Assembly (NCBI GenBank): GCA_038373865.1
Contig: JAXGGA010002197.1
Coordinates: 62,001-126,000, forward strand
Reading direction: 5' to 3'
Origin: Uloborus plumipes
Lineage: Eukaryota; Arthropoda; Arachnida; Araneae; Uloboridae
Length of the DNA stretch: 64,000 nucleotides
The notes beneath the pieces were generated by a model. It was not told the DNA's origin, ran no database searches, and was given only the letters and a program-made list of their open reading frames with translations. The translations under genes were made by a program, and so were the position numbers. The number at the start of each line of letters is the position of its first letter. The first letter of the stretch is position 1. This document shows positions 25,491 to 37,909 of the stretch, piece by piece.

Positions 25491-25911
25491 CACTGCAAAA
25501 AATAAACTGTTGTTTTTACGGTATAGTACTGGCAGCCGAGGTTCCAATTAAAAACTGCAAAATGCACAGTAATAAAGTGTAAAACTAGCAATTTTAGTTT
25601 CTTACTGTAGAGATGTACTATGGTTACAGTTTATTACCATAGAACTTAGCTGTACTTTACTCTAAAACCAACTGGCAATACTGGCAATACTGGCAGCAGA
25701 GGTTCCAGTTTAAAACTGTAAAATGCCCGGTAATAAACTGTAAAATTAGCAATTTTACAGTTTATTAATGTAAAATGAGCAATTTTACTGCTTAGTACTG
25801 TAAAATTAGAAATCTTGCAACTTATTACTGTAAAATTATCAATTTTTACAATTTATTACTATAAAACTAGCAGTATTATACTGTAAAAACAACAATCGTT
25901 TTTTACAGTAT
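25491..25911. repeat. MITE-like repeat of TGTAAAATTAGCAA units
   Basis: The inverted ends CACTGCAAAAAATAAACTG and the complement-like CAATCGTTTTTTACAGTA surround imperfect tandem units of TTTATTACTGTAAAATTAGC. A possible TA duplication is present. It is the most complete of three copies in the window (with 52599 and 63108). Confidence 0.75.
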
Positions 25912-25963
25912 AAAGGCTTGGTTTGCACTCAAATATGTAAAATAAGGGGAAAATGGAGAACAA

Positions 25964-28939
25964 GGGGTCTAGTCTCTGCCCATACGTAAATTTACGTACG
26001 TTAATCATGCCGTCAACGTACGCACGCATCGTAACGAACTCTAATAACGTATGCTGATAACCGTACGTGCGGTAATTGCGTAGTCTCTGCCCAAATATTC
26101 CGAACGTACGTTAACATTCGGCGTGTTTACGAACGTACTGAAAATTATTAAGCCACGCCTTTATTGCTATCCAAATCAGCCAATCGAAAATAAGTGTTAC
26201 AATCGGCGCGTATCGTAATCGTTGACTTGGCAATGCTCGGCAGACAACGCTTTTACTTTTGTTTTCCATTGTTTGCATACAAGCAGACCTTTTCTATTAC
26301 TTATGAGAAAAGACAATGGGTGTCACAAAAAAAAAAAAATCATTGACAATATTGGAATTTAGATAAATAACAGCGGGAGCGTATTTTGAATAGTAAAAAC
26401 AATTGATTTCATGATTTATAAATTATTGTTGTTAACATATATACAGATTAAAGCGTATTGACTGTATGACATATCATAGAATATTGCATCTGTCACATTT
26501 TAAAGCATGATGGTCATTTGACAACAGCCGAATTGAGTTTTATAAATCGGGTCTTCTTATTTTCAAAGGCAACAAAATTATGTAAAAACAGGAAGATATT
26601 GCAGCTTCACAAAAAAAGTAATACTGTTCCTGAATTGCCGACTTGTCATTTCGAGCTTGCCGAATGAGGAAAACTCTCATGACCTCCCTTCGGGGCTCCT
26701 GAATATGTATAACACTATAATATTTTTCGGAATCTAATTTAAAATATTTTTGTGCTGGATATGGAATTAAAAACAAGTACTACAGGCCCTAATTAACACA
26801 ATTGCCGGGGCCTGATTATGGCACAGGCCATCTAGGCCTGGGACTGGGGCCTCATCTTCCTAAGGGGCCGCTAATTTTTTAAAAACTGATTCACAGCATT
26901 GAAGAATTATGTATTTTTAAGAAAAAAATAATGATTCATAAATTGAAAAATAAAAACAATATCTTTTGATACTTAATTAGCACTTCTCTTATTTAGTTCA
27001 TTTTATGTTAAGTAAAAAAGATTTCTTTCTTGGGAATTAGCTTTAAAACTTTTGAGCTAAAATGGATATAAAAAACAGTATCAGGGCTAGACATAACGCA
27101 TACAGTGCAACTGCATAGGCCCTTGCAGAGCTCCATACAATGATCCCCAAAAATCACCCCCCTCAGGGGTGCCCACAGGGAGGATTATGACGCAAGTTGC
27201 GCCAAAAAATTTTAGGGGGGGGGATTTTTTAAAACTGATTTATTTATTTAAATTATTTATTAATTTAGTTTTTTATTTAAATTATTATTTTTTTTTCGTG
27301 TGTGTGTGTGGGTGTGCTTGAAATGTGTGGAAGAGAAAAAAAGCCATCATATTCTGCGCATAATTTGTACTTTTAAAAAGTTAATACATGAAAAAATAAT
27401 AGTTATAATTAAAAAAATAAATAAATAATATTAGAAAAAAGAAATAAAAAAGAGGAAAAAAAAATAAAAAGCACAAGAGGGTTGTGAAATTTTTTTGGGG
27501 GGGAATTCGCGCCATTGAGCTTGGGGGGGGGGGATGGGTAAATACTTGCTTCATTATTTTGCAAACAAAACATTTTTAATGCTTTACGTCCATTTATGGA
27601 GTATTATTTAATTATCCCCCCCCCTCGTATCGCCACTGCGAAAAAGATTTTTTTTGGTGACTTGAAAAGGGAGAGCATAGAAGGGGGCCTCTAAAGTATT
27701 GTCGGCCTTGGGCCTAAATTTTTAATTGACAGTGTCATTTATTTATTTTTTTTTTTTTTTTTTTTGTGAGAAAATTTTTCCTCGAAATATTGTCATTACA
27801 AATCAAATTAAAGCGCATATAATTGTTCTTAAAATGAGCTAATGTGCAACTCTGTACCTCTCATAGAACTTGAGTTATAATATTTTACAACACTACCAGC
27901 AAGAAAAACAAATGTTTTTTTAACGAATTTCAGAAATTAATTACTGATTAATTATGAATAATAGATTTTTTAATGTAAAAAATAGACGTGAGGCCGCTCT
28001 GGACTTTTGAAACTCCCCCCCCCTCCCCCACTTGGAGGTGTTGAATTTCAGAGTTGTAAAAAAAAAACACTTTTTTATTTACTTCACATAAACTGTATTT
28101 TCAAGGTAAATCGTGCAAAGCCCGGTCACACAGCGTTATTAACAAAGAACAGTATTTAATTCAATTGATTGATGTAATTCTCGCGGCCGATCCGCCCTGC
28201 TGTCTATAAAAAAAAAAGTCTTCATTTTGCATGAAAAAAGTGCCCCCCCCCCCAATCGTGCCGCCCTGGGCTATAGCCCATCAAGCCCATACGTAAATAC
28301 GGCACTGTTCAAGGGTAGGATTCCCGAAAGTTACATGAAAATGATTGATTTGGTTGATTGGTATTGGTTGATTTAATATGGTTGAATAAAAGGAATCTGT
28401 GCGAAAAAAAATAAACAGCAATTTTCGTAATGCGCGAACAAGATTTGCTACTACTCTATAAATGGACGCAAAGCATTAAAAATGATGTTTTGTTTGCAAA
28501 ATAATGAAGAAAGTACTTACCCGCAAGTGAGCTGGTAGTCCTCCGGCGGGAAAACTATCTTTAATATCTTCCGTGAGGTCAATCGCTAAATTTTTTGTTA
28601 ACCTGAAAAGTTTAACAAATCTGCGATCTGAAAGCTCGAAAGCATTGAATTGGTCTTTAAACACCATTTCATTCTATCGTTTCCAATCTTTCAACGTCTT
28701 CTAGTTGCTAATCCAACGCAGCAAACGCGGCATCCATCTTGATTTTTAAGTACGCAAAATGGTTTTCCGCCAGAAAGAAGACGGCGTAAATTTTCCGTAT
28801 GTTTACATTTTCGAGTACGTATTTTGCGTGCGGAAAAAAAGGGCAGAGACTAGCGGGTCTCGCTACATACGTTAAAATGACGTCACGGGTTGGTTTTGAA
28901 TGCGGAGAATTTTTACGGATTGGGCAGAGACTAGACCCC
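25964..28939 (-). mobile_element. PIF/Harbinger element, degraded
   Basis: Inverted ends GGGGTCTAGTCTCTGCCC are flanked by the 3-bp duplication CAA (25961-25963 and 28940-28942). The subterminal motif GTCTCTGCCC recurs in both orientations (26081, 28837). The minus strand keeps the first coding exon of a Harbinger nuclease (28521-28667). The middle is filled with low-complexity and hAT-like debris, such as GGCCTGGGACTGGGGCC-type sequence at 26785-26870. Confidence 0.8.
28521..28667 (-). pseudogene. Harbinger nuclease first exon
   Basis: From the ATG at 28667 the 49 codons MVFKDQFNAFELSDRRFVKL through FPAGGLPAHLR match the N-terminus of HARBI1-like transposase-derived nucleases (FRLTK...I), in a frame without stops. 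It ends exactly at a GTAAGT donor (28515-28520), and Harbinger genes commonly have introns. Downstream catalytic exons were not recognised, so it is called a remnant. Confidence 0.72.
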
Positions 28940-29628
28940 CAAAACTCAAAGATTGAAATCGATCGGCATACGCTATATTTAGATTAATTCTAAAACAGTC
29001 AACAAAATTTAAATGAAAAATTTTAAAGTAGAAATATTGGTGGTATACGAAAGCTATTCGTTCAAAGCTGCATGCCCCTTTATTCTTCCCTCAAATTTTT
29101 GATTTGAATTTTATTGACTGCTTTAAACATATCCTAAGTAGGTGTTGCGATCTGCAATCTGTTTCATAAAATAACCAAACACTTATTATTGCAATCAGAA
29201 ATAGTCCTCATATGAGACAATGACAACAAAGGAATGTAAGTGCAAAAATTACAATCTTCGAGCTGACTAGTACCGATGATTGGAGAACGTCTCCTCTTTT
29301 CTGGGACAAGATGGTATTAAAACCTCTAATAAGTGTCGTTATACAAAAATATTACAAAAAAAATCAATGAAAGCCTACCCAGGATCTGAACTTTAAACAC
29401 GTTTAGCTCAAAACTTTGCAAAGTGCACTTACATCCGGACCCATCTTTCCCACTGGGCACTCTAGGAACGTCCCTAGCCCCCCCCCACCCCCTCCTCCCA
29501 GTCTCTACCAGATTACCAAGAAAACTGATATTTAAAAACATATTTATTTCAAAAAACATTCGAACGGTATTAACTGAAAGTGCGAAAAGAGTTCCCCTTT
29601 TGTGTACTAGATTATATTATTCATTTAT

Positions 29629-29868
29629 TTAACCCATTAATGCCGGACATTTCCAAAGATTATTTTCCATAGATATTTTGTATTCTGGTTACACAGCTAC
29701 AGAACACACTTTACAATGGTTATAAGCTGCAATCTGTTAATAATGAATTGAAACAATACCGAAGTAATAATTGAACACTATTATTTGGTTGAAATGATCA
29801 TTTTTTTTTTAAATTCAGACATTTTTTGGACCGTTCCTTAAAAGGGACGCTAGGCATTAGTGGGTTAA
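29629..29868. mobile_element. piggyBac-type MITE (TTAACCCATTAATGCC family)
   Basis: TTAA borders enclose ends TTAACCCATTAATGCCGG and GGCATTAGTGGGTTAA, with AAAAGGGACGC just inside the right end. It matches the left part of 44842-45363 in reverse. Confidence 0.87.
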
Positions 29869-30159
29869 TATGGCATTGTTAAGAAATGCAATCAATCTCG
29901 AACCTCGCTTATCAACTTAATTTGTCTATTCTTCCAAAATAGGGCTCTAGCTAGATCATAGGGACACCCTTATCGTAATCTGCCCAGGGCCTCCATATTG
30001 TTAAAGACATCCATGCTTACATCCATTTGCTTTTAAGTGCCTCTTATGTGGTTTACAATTAATTCAATAACGAGTTATGTATAATACTCGTATTTAGTCA
30101 AGTTAGAAATTAGTTTAGTTTTATGATAAAACACAATTAGGGTAAATAATAAACCTAAC

Positions 30160-30460
30160 AAGCTTTGAGCCGCATTAACTCCCCATAAAATGACAAAGTG
30201 GAGCACTGGTGCAACAATTCATGCAGTGAGCAGACGGTGTCGTTAAAATAAAGATGAAGTTGTTCATCAATTTGTAAATCTCATTATCGTTATTGCAGTC
30301 AAAGCTAATCATTGGCAAATAAGCTTTAGCTGGTAAAAGTGAAACTTGTTGAGAACGACACGCTGAAATTTTCCTGAAATGAATTGGGACTTCAAAGCTT
30401 CGCTATTGAGTTACAAACTTAATAATGAAATAGAGCGTTAGAGTTAATACATTAGAACGG
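30160..30460. other. Low-repeat block, possible conserved regulatory DNA
   Basis: A complex, repeat-free stretch with words such as GCAGTCAAAGCTAATCATTGG. No frame is open beyond a few dozen codons. Confidence 0.25.
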
Positions 30461-31026
30461 AAAGCACTGGGTGGAAAGAAAATGGACATGGACGATAAAA
30501 AATGTTGGGGAGACAGGATGTAGTTGATGTGTGCATTTTACATCTTGATTTTTAAAGTTTAATTTCTAATGTTTATGGAACAAAATTAAATTAATTGTTA
30601 TGCTCTTACTATTTTCCTTTCAATTAATGATTTTACACATTTGTCAACAGAATTTTTCCACTTAAAAACACTTTGAAGAAGTTGTCGAAATGTGTACACT
30701 CAACTACGATCAAGTTGATTCTCAAATGAATAGACTGTTACTACTCTGAGAAGTGATTTTTGTTCAGAATGTATGTGTTTCTTTTAGCCATTTTGATAGC
30801 TGTTTTATTTGAGCTGTAGAGAGCAATTGTGATGTCGATTTTCTTTAATAATTTGTATTTTCAACATCAGAAATTAGTTTTAACTTAATTTTATTTCATG
30901 CTAAAGTGGTTTAGGTCTAGGTTCATTTGTAAGACAGCAATCCTAAAACAGAACATCATAATCCAATTCATAACACATTTTCACACACAGAAAGGACAAT
31001 GAAAGGAGAGAGAGAAAGTACGTCCA

Positions 31027-31101
31027 TGCCGGAGCCGGGATTTGAACCCGGAGACCACCGCATCACGGTCAGGCGTCTCTAACTACTAGACAAGGTGGCA
31101 G
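31027..31101 (-). mobile_element. tRNA-like SINE head inside a hairpin
   Basis: On the minus strand TTGTCTAGTAGTTAGAGACGCC serves as the D-arm region and CCGGGTTCAAATCCCGG is a perfect T arm. The acceptor stem pairs over only four bases (TGCC/GGCA), so a working tRNA is unlikely. Flanks at 30969-31003 and 31112-31140 are imperfect inverted repeats of each other. The same head occurs at 33026-33100. Confidence 0.7.
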
Positions 31102-31149
31102 ACTCATTTATTGAATTGTCCTTTTCTTTATAATGTGTTTGTAAGTGAA

Positions 31150-33000
31150 AAAATACTTTAAAAGGCATATTAGAATGATCGAAAAGCTTTGTATTGTCAT
31201 ACAAAGCAAAATATTATTGATGAAAGCAAATATTGTTGTAAGTTTATCATATATCTTCATTCCTCCGTTGAATACTATTCAGTTTTACAGTTAATTTTAC
31301 CTTTTTTTTATCTTAACAACGCTTTTTCATTAGTTTGAAATTCAAATTATTTTGCCTTCCTCTTTGGTATTTGATAAACGAAAGTCAGTTGTATCTCCTT
31401 TTCTAGAGCTAAAGAATTGGTTACTTATAAATTTTAAATACGTATGTACAGTATTCATTGTCTTTTATTGTATTTGTATTAATTGCATTGACTTTACTCG
31501 AATGTGCTGTCGACACAAGATAAATTTTAATGACCTTATTAAGGATTCTTTTGGCAAATAATACCCAAAATCAGTAAATTTTCATCAGAATTGAAGTGGC
31601 ATACAATAATAGCGTATTAATAAAATAATAGAAATATTTAGGAAACTCAAAAATATCGAACATTTGACGATAACTTTAAGCTCGTTTCTCAATTTTTCAA
31701 AGAAATCGAAAACTCGGCTTACAAAAACTTCTATTTCAAAAGAGAGAATAGAAGCCAAATTTGTATTTTGGACACAAGTTTGATGGCTGAAAAAACTGAA
31801 AGAATGAAATGTGCCATAAAAAAAAAGAAAGAATGTTTCTAAAAAAGATGATCTGGGAAATGCTAAAAAGAAATGTCACGATGACAGGAAGGATTCAAAA
31901 CTCTGGAAATTCTAACACAAAGAGATAACAATGGATAAAAGTGTTTTTGATGATGAACTTTATCTTAAATGTCAATATGAACTTTCTTTGTTACAGACAG
32001 AGTGAAAAATAAAATAGTGATGATCACACATAAATTCATGCCTGAATAATTTATGTCTTTGAAAGTATTATAGAAGTTTATTGGAGTGAATATTTTTAAA
32101 ATTTGTTTTCTTCGTCAAAGAGCATCGACGAAAATATTACTTAAAAAAACAGTACCCATTACTAGGGTAGGATTTTGACAACTGTCGATGTGAAAAAAAA
32201 ATCTTTAGAAAAACGATACAACTTTAATAATATTAAGAAAATAATATAAAAATAGCTACATTTTTTAAATCAAGGTACTTAAAACTTCATTAAAACAAAT
32301 CTTCTTTCCGACTTATACGAAAGACTATTTTTTTATTACACATTTAGGTTTCTCCAGTACAACTTCATCCAACCCCTTGGATGGATTGGCGTCAAACAAA
32401 CGATACAAAACCAGCTCCCATTAGTCGATAACTACATACCTACATTTGCTACAAACCTTGTCTAAATTTTAAGATATAACAGTCACGGTTGCTAAGAAAA
32501 CAAAAAGATTTACTTACCTCGTCGGAGTAATTAACCTAAATTCTAATCAGCCGTATCTTTCATCTGGCTCCATTCTGTGTGTCAATATTTATTTGCATCT
32601 TTGCAATCTTTTTTGAATAACTTTTTTGCCTACGGAAAAATGCATAATTCCTGGAGATAATCACGTCGCAAAAATGCTTAAACGTGTTTCAAAATACCCT
32701 GATTGAACTTCAAGAAAAAAAATCGTCTAGGCAAATACAATTGAGAACTGATATCGATGTCTACATTGTCTGAAATTCCGTTTAATCTTCAGAAAACTCA
32801 CCAAAATGAGAATGTGCAGGAGTTGAACTTCCATGCTATAGTTAAGCCCTGACTAAAGTGCAATCTCCATCAATTCTCACAAATTGCAGCAAGTTCATAC
32901 CATTCTTTCGTACACTTTGAATGTTGAATAAAATAAAAATCATGTCCATCAGACCTGGCCCCAAACACATAATCCAGAAGTTTAAAAAAGAAAGAACAAC
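31150..33000. other. AT-rich non-coding stretch
   Basis: No element ends or exons are seen between the two tRNA-like repeats. Confidence 0.55.
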
Positions 33001-33025
33001 AAGAAGGAGAGAGAAATTACATCCA

Positions 33026-33100
33026 TGCCGGAGCCAGGATTCGAACCTGAAACCTACCAAGCGGGTCAGACTTCTCTGGCCACTTAACAAGGTGGCTGGC
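33026..33100 (-). mobile_element. tRNA-like SINE head, second copy
   Basis: It shares CATGCCGGAGCC and the GAGAGAGAAATTACAT flank with the copy at 31027. The T arm TCAGGTTCGAATCCTG is intact, while the anticodon arm is decayed. Confidence 0.65.
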
Positions 33101-33239
33101 TTTCTTGAGTTGTGATGTATTGAAATAACTTATAGAATTCCAACCTCTCAAGGCAATGGCCCCCAATCTTTCTATAGTGTTTCCCAAAAAAAAGACAACA
33201 ATAACATAACTCCTTTTTGACATCATTTCCTTTAAACAA

Positions 33240-34204
33240 TCTATATCAATAAAAATGAGTGAATGCTTGTATGTTTGTTTGTATACTTGTTCTCTATACA
33301 AATCCACAGTTTGCGTCAGATTTTCATCAAACTTGACACAGAGGTTCCTTGATGCCCTAGAATTCTCATAGGCGGGGTCTTGAAATTTTAAAAAATCTAA
33401 AAAGCTCAAATTCAAATTTTTTGTCAAAAAATGACCCTTTTATAGGAATCTAGCCTATTATTAAGCCTATTTTTTTTAATCGACATGAGCCTTTAGGTTA
33501 CAAATTGATAAAATTTATGGTATTTAAATATTAGCATTTTCCAACAAAGATTAAAATTAGAACAATGAATTTTCATTTCAAGACTCACCTATTTCATTTT
33601 AGCATGAAATAAGTCAAGAACAATTATAATTCATGTTCTCATTTGGCGCAAAATATGTATGATACAGAAAATTTTTTCTTATCCTCCTTTCAGAGGAATT
33701 ATGCAAAAACATGGATTAAAAGCCTTATACATGTTTCGCTTTTAGCTGGTGCTATTTTTCTGTGAACTTTCCGTGATAATTAAGTTCTTTTGGGAGTTTG
33801 TACCTAGAACTTTTTGTACAACCATGCGGACTGAATTCAACCAAATAAGAGGTCTGTTGCATTAATAAAATGGCCTTTCTAGGCCTATATTTGTAATCGA
33901 CATGAACCTTTAAGCATACAACTTGATAAAATTACGGATATTTAATTCTAACTTTTGCGAGCTTTTTTTAGTCCTCCTATTAGAGGAATTATGCAAAAAT
34001 GTGGATTAAAAACCTCATACATTTTCGCTTTTACTTGATGCTTTTTTTTTTTTTGTGAACTTTCCGAGAATCTTGTTTTTCTTCCAGATTTTAACCACTC
34101 TTAGGCCAGAGTTTCTTTGATGCACTAGAAATCACATGGGCGGAGTTTTGGACTTTGCTATGTTGTATTAATACGCACCCGGGCAACGCCGGGTATAAAG
34201 CTAG
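33240..34204 (+). mobile_element. Non-autonomous Helitron, complete ends
   Basis: It starts TCTATATCAATAAAAATG after an A. It ends with the hairpin ACCCGGGCAACGCCGGGT (34177-34194) and CTAG at 34201-34204 before a T. There is an internal duplicated block: GAGGAATTATGCAAAAA occurs at 33692 and 33982. It has no coding capacity. Confidence 0.87.
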
Positions 34205-34865
34205 TGAATTATTTTAATGATTAAGAATTTTAGTACGGAATTAACTAAATATGAATTATTTGAAAATTGCTAATTTTCGAAAACATTTTTTTTTTCTCTT
34301 TTTAAAGAATAAAAAGGATATAACGAAGGTACGCTTGCTAAAATGGACCACACTCGATTGATTTAAAATCTAAATTTTTCAAAGAGAGAAATCTTAGATT
34401 TCCAAAAAAAGGCCACAAACATACCATATGAATAAACATTATTTTTCTTTGCAGTCGATTAAAGCTTAAATGAACTCAAGCAATAACTGCGCAAGAAAAC
34501 AGAGCACTTCATTGAAGATATCACTCAAGTGGGACTGCATTAAAGATATTCCATAAGTACTGCAGCTCAAAATCATCAAAATACTCCTCTTCCCTGGTAT
34601 GATGACACGAATTCTTTATATAGTAATTCCCATTAGGAAGACCGACTCATTTTGAATTCAAGAGGCGTAGGAATCTTCCCATTGTTAGCGCCGCTGGAAA
34701 AGTCGAAACGACAGCGAAATCTCCCAGTAGGAAAAGAAGCTCGCTTTTGGAATGGAGTCTGGGATTTCAAAGGGAAGACGTTATTGCATCAATGCAACAC
34801 GTTCCAAGATATTGTTGCAAAAATGGTAAACGAGAATGCAATTCAAATCTATATAAGAGCGGTTT

Positions 34866-34867
34866 AC

Positions 34868-34902
<35 letters not shown>

Positions 34903-34941
34903 GAGGATGAAGAAGTAGTAGTGGTAGTAGTAGTAGTAGTA
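34866..34941. repeat. (ATT)n followed by (GTA)n microsatellites
   Basis: About twelve ATT units are followed by a short linker and about nine GTA/GTG units. Confidence 0.95.
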
Positions 34942-34944
34942 AGT

Positions 34945-35730
34945 GAAATAATAGTGAAGTTGTTTGTTTTGCTGAAAACTATTGTCATCTAGGAACTGAT
35001 TTCTTTAAGTCAGATGTTAACTTTGCGGATTATTTGTGTCTTAACTGTTTTTGACACCAAGTTTATTTCAGAAGATTTTTTGCCTCACCCAATTTAGTCA
35101 TAAAAAAACAACAATATTGTTAAACTAGTTCTTTTTTCCAATTTTTTAAAAGTATCATTCTATGATTAGAGATTGGATCTATAATAATTGTGTCGTTCGT
35201 AGTAAAAAAGGTGTAACTCTATGTTTTTATGATGCGAATTTGTTTCAAAATGGTATCACATTTAGCAATATATTTTAGTTTTAAAATGGAGCCACTCAAT
35301 TTTCCACAGATAAATATCTACTGTGAATTAGTAGCAAGCTCCTACGTCGGTTGGTCGCCAATTTTTTAAAGAAATAAACCTACTTTCAAAGTTCATGACA
35401 TCGAAAAAGAAACACTTTTTTAGAGCAAATGTACTCCTTTAACAAATTGTCAATAAAATATTTGACAAATAAATATCTTTCGAATAAGGGAAGTTAAGCT
35501 TTTTTAATATTCGTCCCTCTTTCGATTAAAAAATTCCACACGGCAGTCCCCCCCCCCTCCCTTTCAGCCTTTCGACATCTCATTTTACGTAATTAAAAAA
35601 TTAACCTTATTTACTTCCATGGCAGCAGCACATAGACCAATGGTTCTGAACCCTTTTGCGTTTCGGGAACACTCTTGAAATTTTGTTTTTAATTTCAAAC
35701 TGATTAGTAGACAAATACAAGCAGTTACAA
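34945..35730. other. Non-coding stretch before the Tc3-like element
   Basis: It has a poly-C tract at about 35547-35560 and otherwise nothing recognisable. Confidence 0.55.
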
Positions 35731-35733
35731 TTA

Positions 35734-37273
35734 CAGTGCGTTTCGAAATGATAGGTCCACCTATGAAAACGAAAGTTATGCTGGTAGAAAAAGGTTGTAT
35801 TGTGTACAAAGTACTATTTTATAAACTACATTACTTCATTCAATGTAAAATAGCTCATAAATAATTTACAAATAATAGGAATAATGAGGGAAACTAAAAT
35901 TAGATGAAACAGCTGTTTCAAAAAGATAGGTCCACTGAACCAAGCATTAAATAAATGTTGAATTAATAAGAAATGTCAGTTTTTTTTTTTTTGAATAAGC
36001 TCATAAATCCTATTTGGCATGGTTTCTACAAGTTTTTACAAACAATTTGTCCCGGTTTTTGACCATTCGGAGAAAATATCCCTTTTTAAGTCTGCAGTAC
36101 TGTTGTACTGCCTTCCGCCTGCATACACAGCTCTTGCGAGTATAAACCACATGTTTTCTACTGGATTCAGGTCGGGGCCTGCTGGGTGGCTAATCGATAA
36201 TATGTACAACATTATCCAGAAGCCATTCAAAAGTGGACTTTTCAGAGTGCAGAGTAGCATTGTCCGGTTGGAGCATGAAGAATGAGCCCCCAATGGGTTC
36301 TGATTGTGGAAGAAAATATTGTTCAAACAGCTTGTGTTAGCCAGCAGCATTCAAACGATTGTCAACAAATGCTATATCAGTTTTTCCTGTCCCTCTGAAT
36401 CGGGCACACACCATAACGGAACCACCATCAGCTTGCCTCTTCGAGAATATCTGTCTATCGTTACGCAGATCGTGCCAGTAATAATGCCAACCACCTGAGC
36501 CATCCAGGTTGAATTCCTTTTTATCACTGAATATCACACGATGCCTACCTTGTTTCCAGGACATCCCTTCCTGCGCGAATTTCAATCTCTTTTCTTTGTG
36601 CTTTTTAGTCAATTTCGGAGCCGCTTTCCTTTTCCCGTAAACTAAATTGCCAAACTTCTTTACCGCTCTGTGGACTGTAGATTTTGATATTGAAGGGTTT
36701 AGTTGTTTGACCAAAGTGGATGGTCTCATTATTTCCAGCTTTTAGGTCCCTTACGATAGTGCTTCGTTGTCGGGGTGTCACTTTTGATGGGGGCCAGATG
36801 ATTTTTTTACTGCTATAAGCATTTTTAAATAGCAAAAAATTGTTTGCAGCACTTTGCGATCTGTTTAAAAGCTTACCTATTTCTCTATTCGATTTTGCAG
36901 ACTGTTTAAATGCATCAATTTTCCCCTGCTCAACCAGCGAAAGACTGCAACGACAACCCGTTTTGTTTGACTACTAAGTGCTGTTCAAATCTGTTTAAAT
37001 ACCTCCACAGCAGCAAGCATAATCCCGTAGTAAGACTAAGCAACGATACTTATGCAAATTTTTGGAAATAAACGTGGTTGGGACAAATTTTCTGAAGGCG
37101 GACCTATCTTTTTGAAACGGTCTGAAAATTAAAATTTGCATCAAATAAGAAGAAATGATTTATTTTTAAGAAATTTCATGAAACATAGTTATAGCAATTA
37201 CAGATACATAACCACTATCAAAAAGTCAAAATTTTGAAAAATAAGAGTGGACCTATCATTTCGAGACGCACTG
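35734..37273 (-). mobile_element. Tc3-like element, complete ends, broken transposase
   Basis: TA flanks the inverted ends CAGTGCGTTTCGAAATGATA and TATCATTTCGAGACGCACTG. A motif TTTCAAAAAGATAGGTCC recurs inside both ends (about 35915 and 37105), like the second binding sites of Tc3 elements. It is 1540 bases, about the size of an intact Tc1/Tc3 element, so the damage is mostly small indels. Confidence 0.93.
36020..36990 (-). pseudogene. Frameshifted Tc3-like transposase
   Basis: In order on the minus strand there is an HTH (SLSLVEQGKIDAFKQSAKS, NREIGKLLNRS), a second domain (KVTPRQRSTIVRDL), then after a frameshift TVHRAVKKFGNLVYGKRK. The first catalytic region is VIFSDKKEFNLDGSGG. After another frameshift the PDNATLH-like second Asp lies in a different frame from HPAGPDLNPVENMWFILAR, which holds the third acidic residue. 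At least two frameshifts make it inactive. The missing frames could be read through by eye, so the decay is recent. Confidence 0.9.
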
Positions 37274-37909
37274 TATGTTTACTTTTGTTGAAATTCAATG
37301 AAACGTAACATTTTTCTCAGTTTCATCTGTTGCATTAAATTTTTGAATAAATTTTAAAAGCATAGTTGATGTGTTATGAAGTTGATTTTTTTTTTTTTTT
37401 TTAGTTTAGTTTATTTTAAATCACGAAGTAAATAAAACGCATTACAATGTGGAGCATCAAGTTATTTAGCTGGTGGCGCCATCTAGCATTTTGTATGCGC
37501 AAAAAAGATGCCGATTCATAATTTTGGGATTTTTAAGCTTTATCATGTGAAGGTGAAGTTGAAATAATCAAGATCCATAAAGTTTCAATGCTTCTAAAGT
37601 TAAAAAAATTACAATGCTAATAAATTTCTACTCATTTCAGAAAACCATATTTTATTTATTTTTTGCAGAGGTTTTCGTTTTTAAACTTTTAAAGATTATA
37701 ACTAATTGTCTCATTTTTTAATTGAATGGCATTGCGTCACAAATTCAGGAAAAAAAAACTGAAAATATTTTAAAATTCTAGATGAATTTCTTGTTTGAGA
37801 TATCATCCTTATTTTAATTAAGGGTTTTTTTTTTTTTGAATAAAAACATGGTTGGTATTTTAAACTTATTTCAGAGAAACAGGATTGGGAGGGGGACGGA
37901 AAAGGGGTG

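Noticed and set aside
26785..27730. Separate hAT element inside the Harbinger element
   Set aside because: Words like GGCCTGGG and GGGCCTAAA suggest hAT debris, but no matching ends or 8-bp duplication could be found.
31027..31101. Functional tRNA gene
   Set aside because: Acceptor and anticodon stems do not pair properly; a related decayed copy at 33026 shows it is a repeat.
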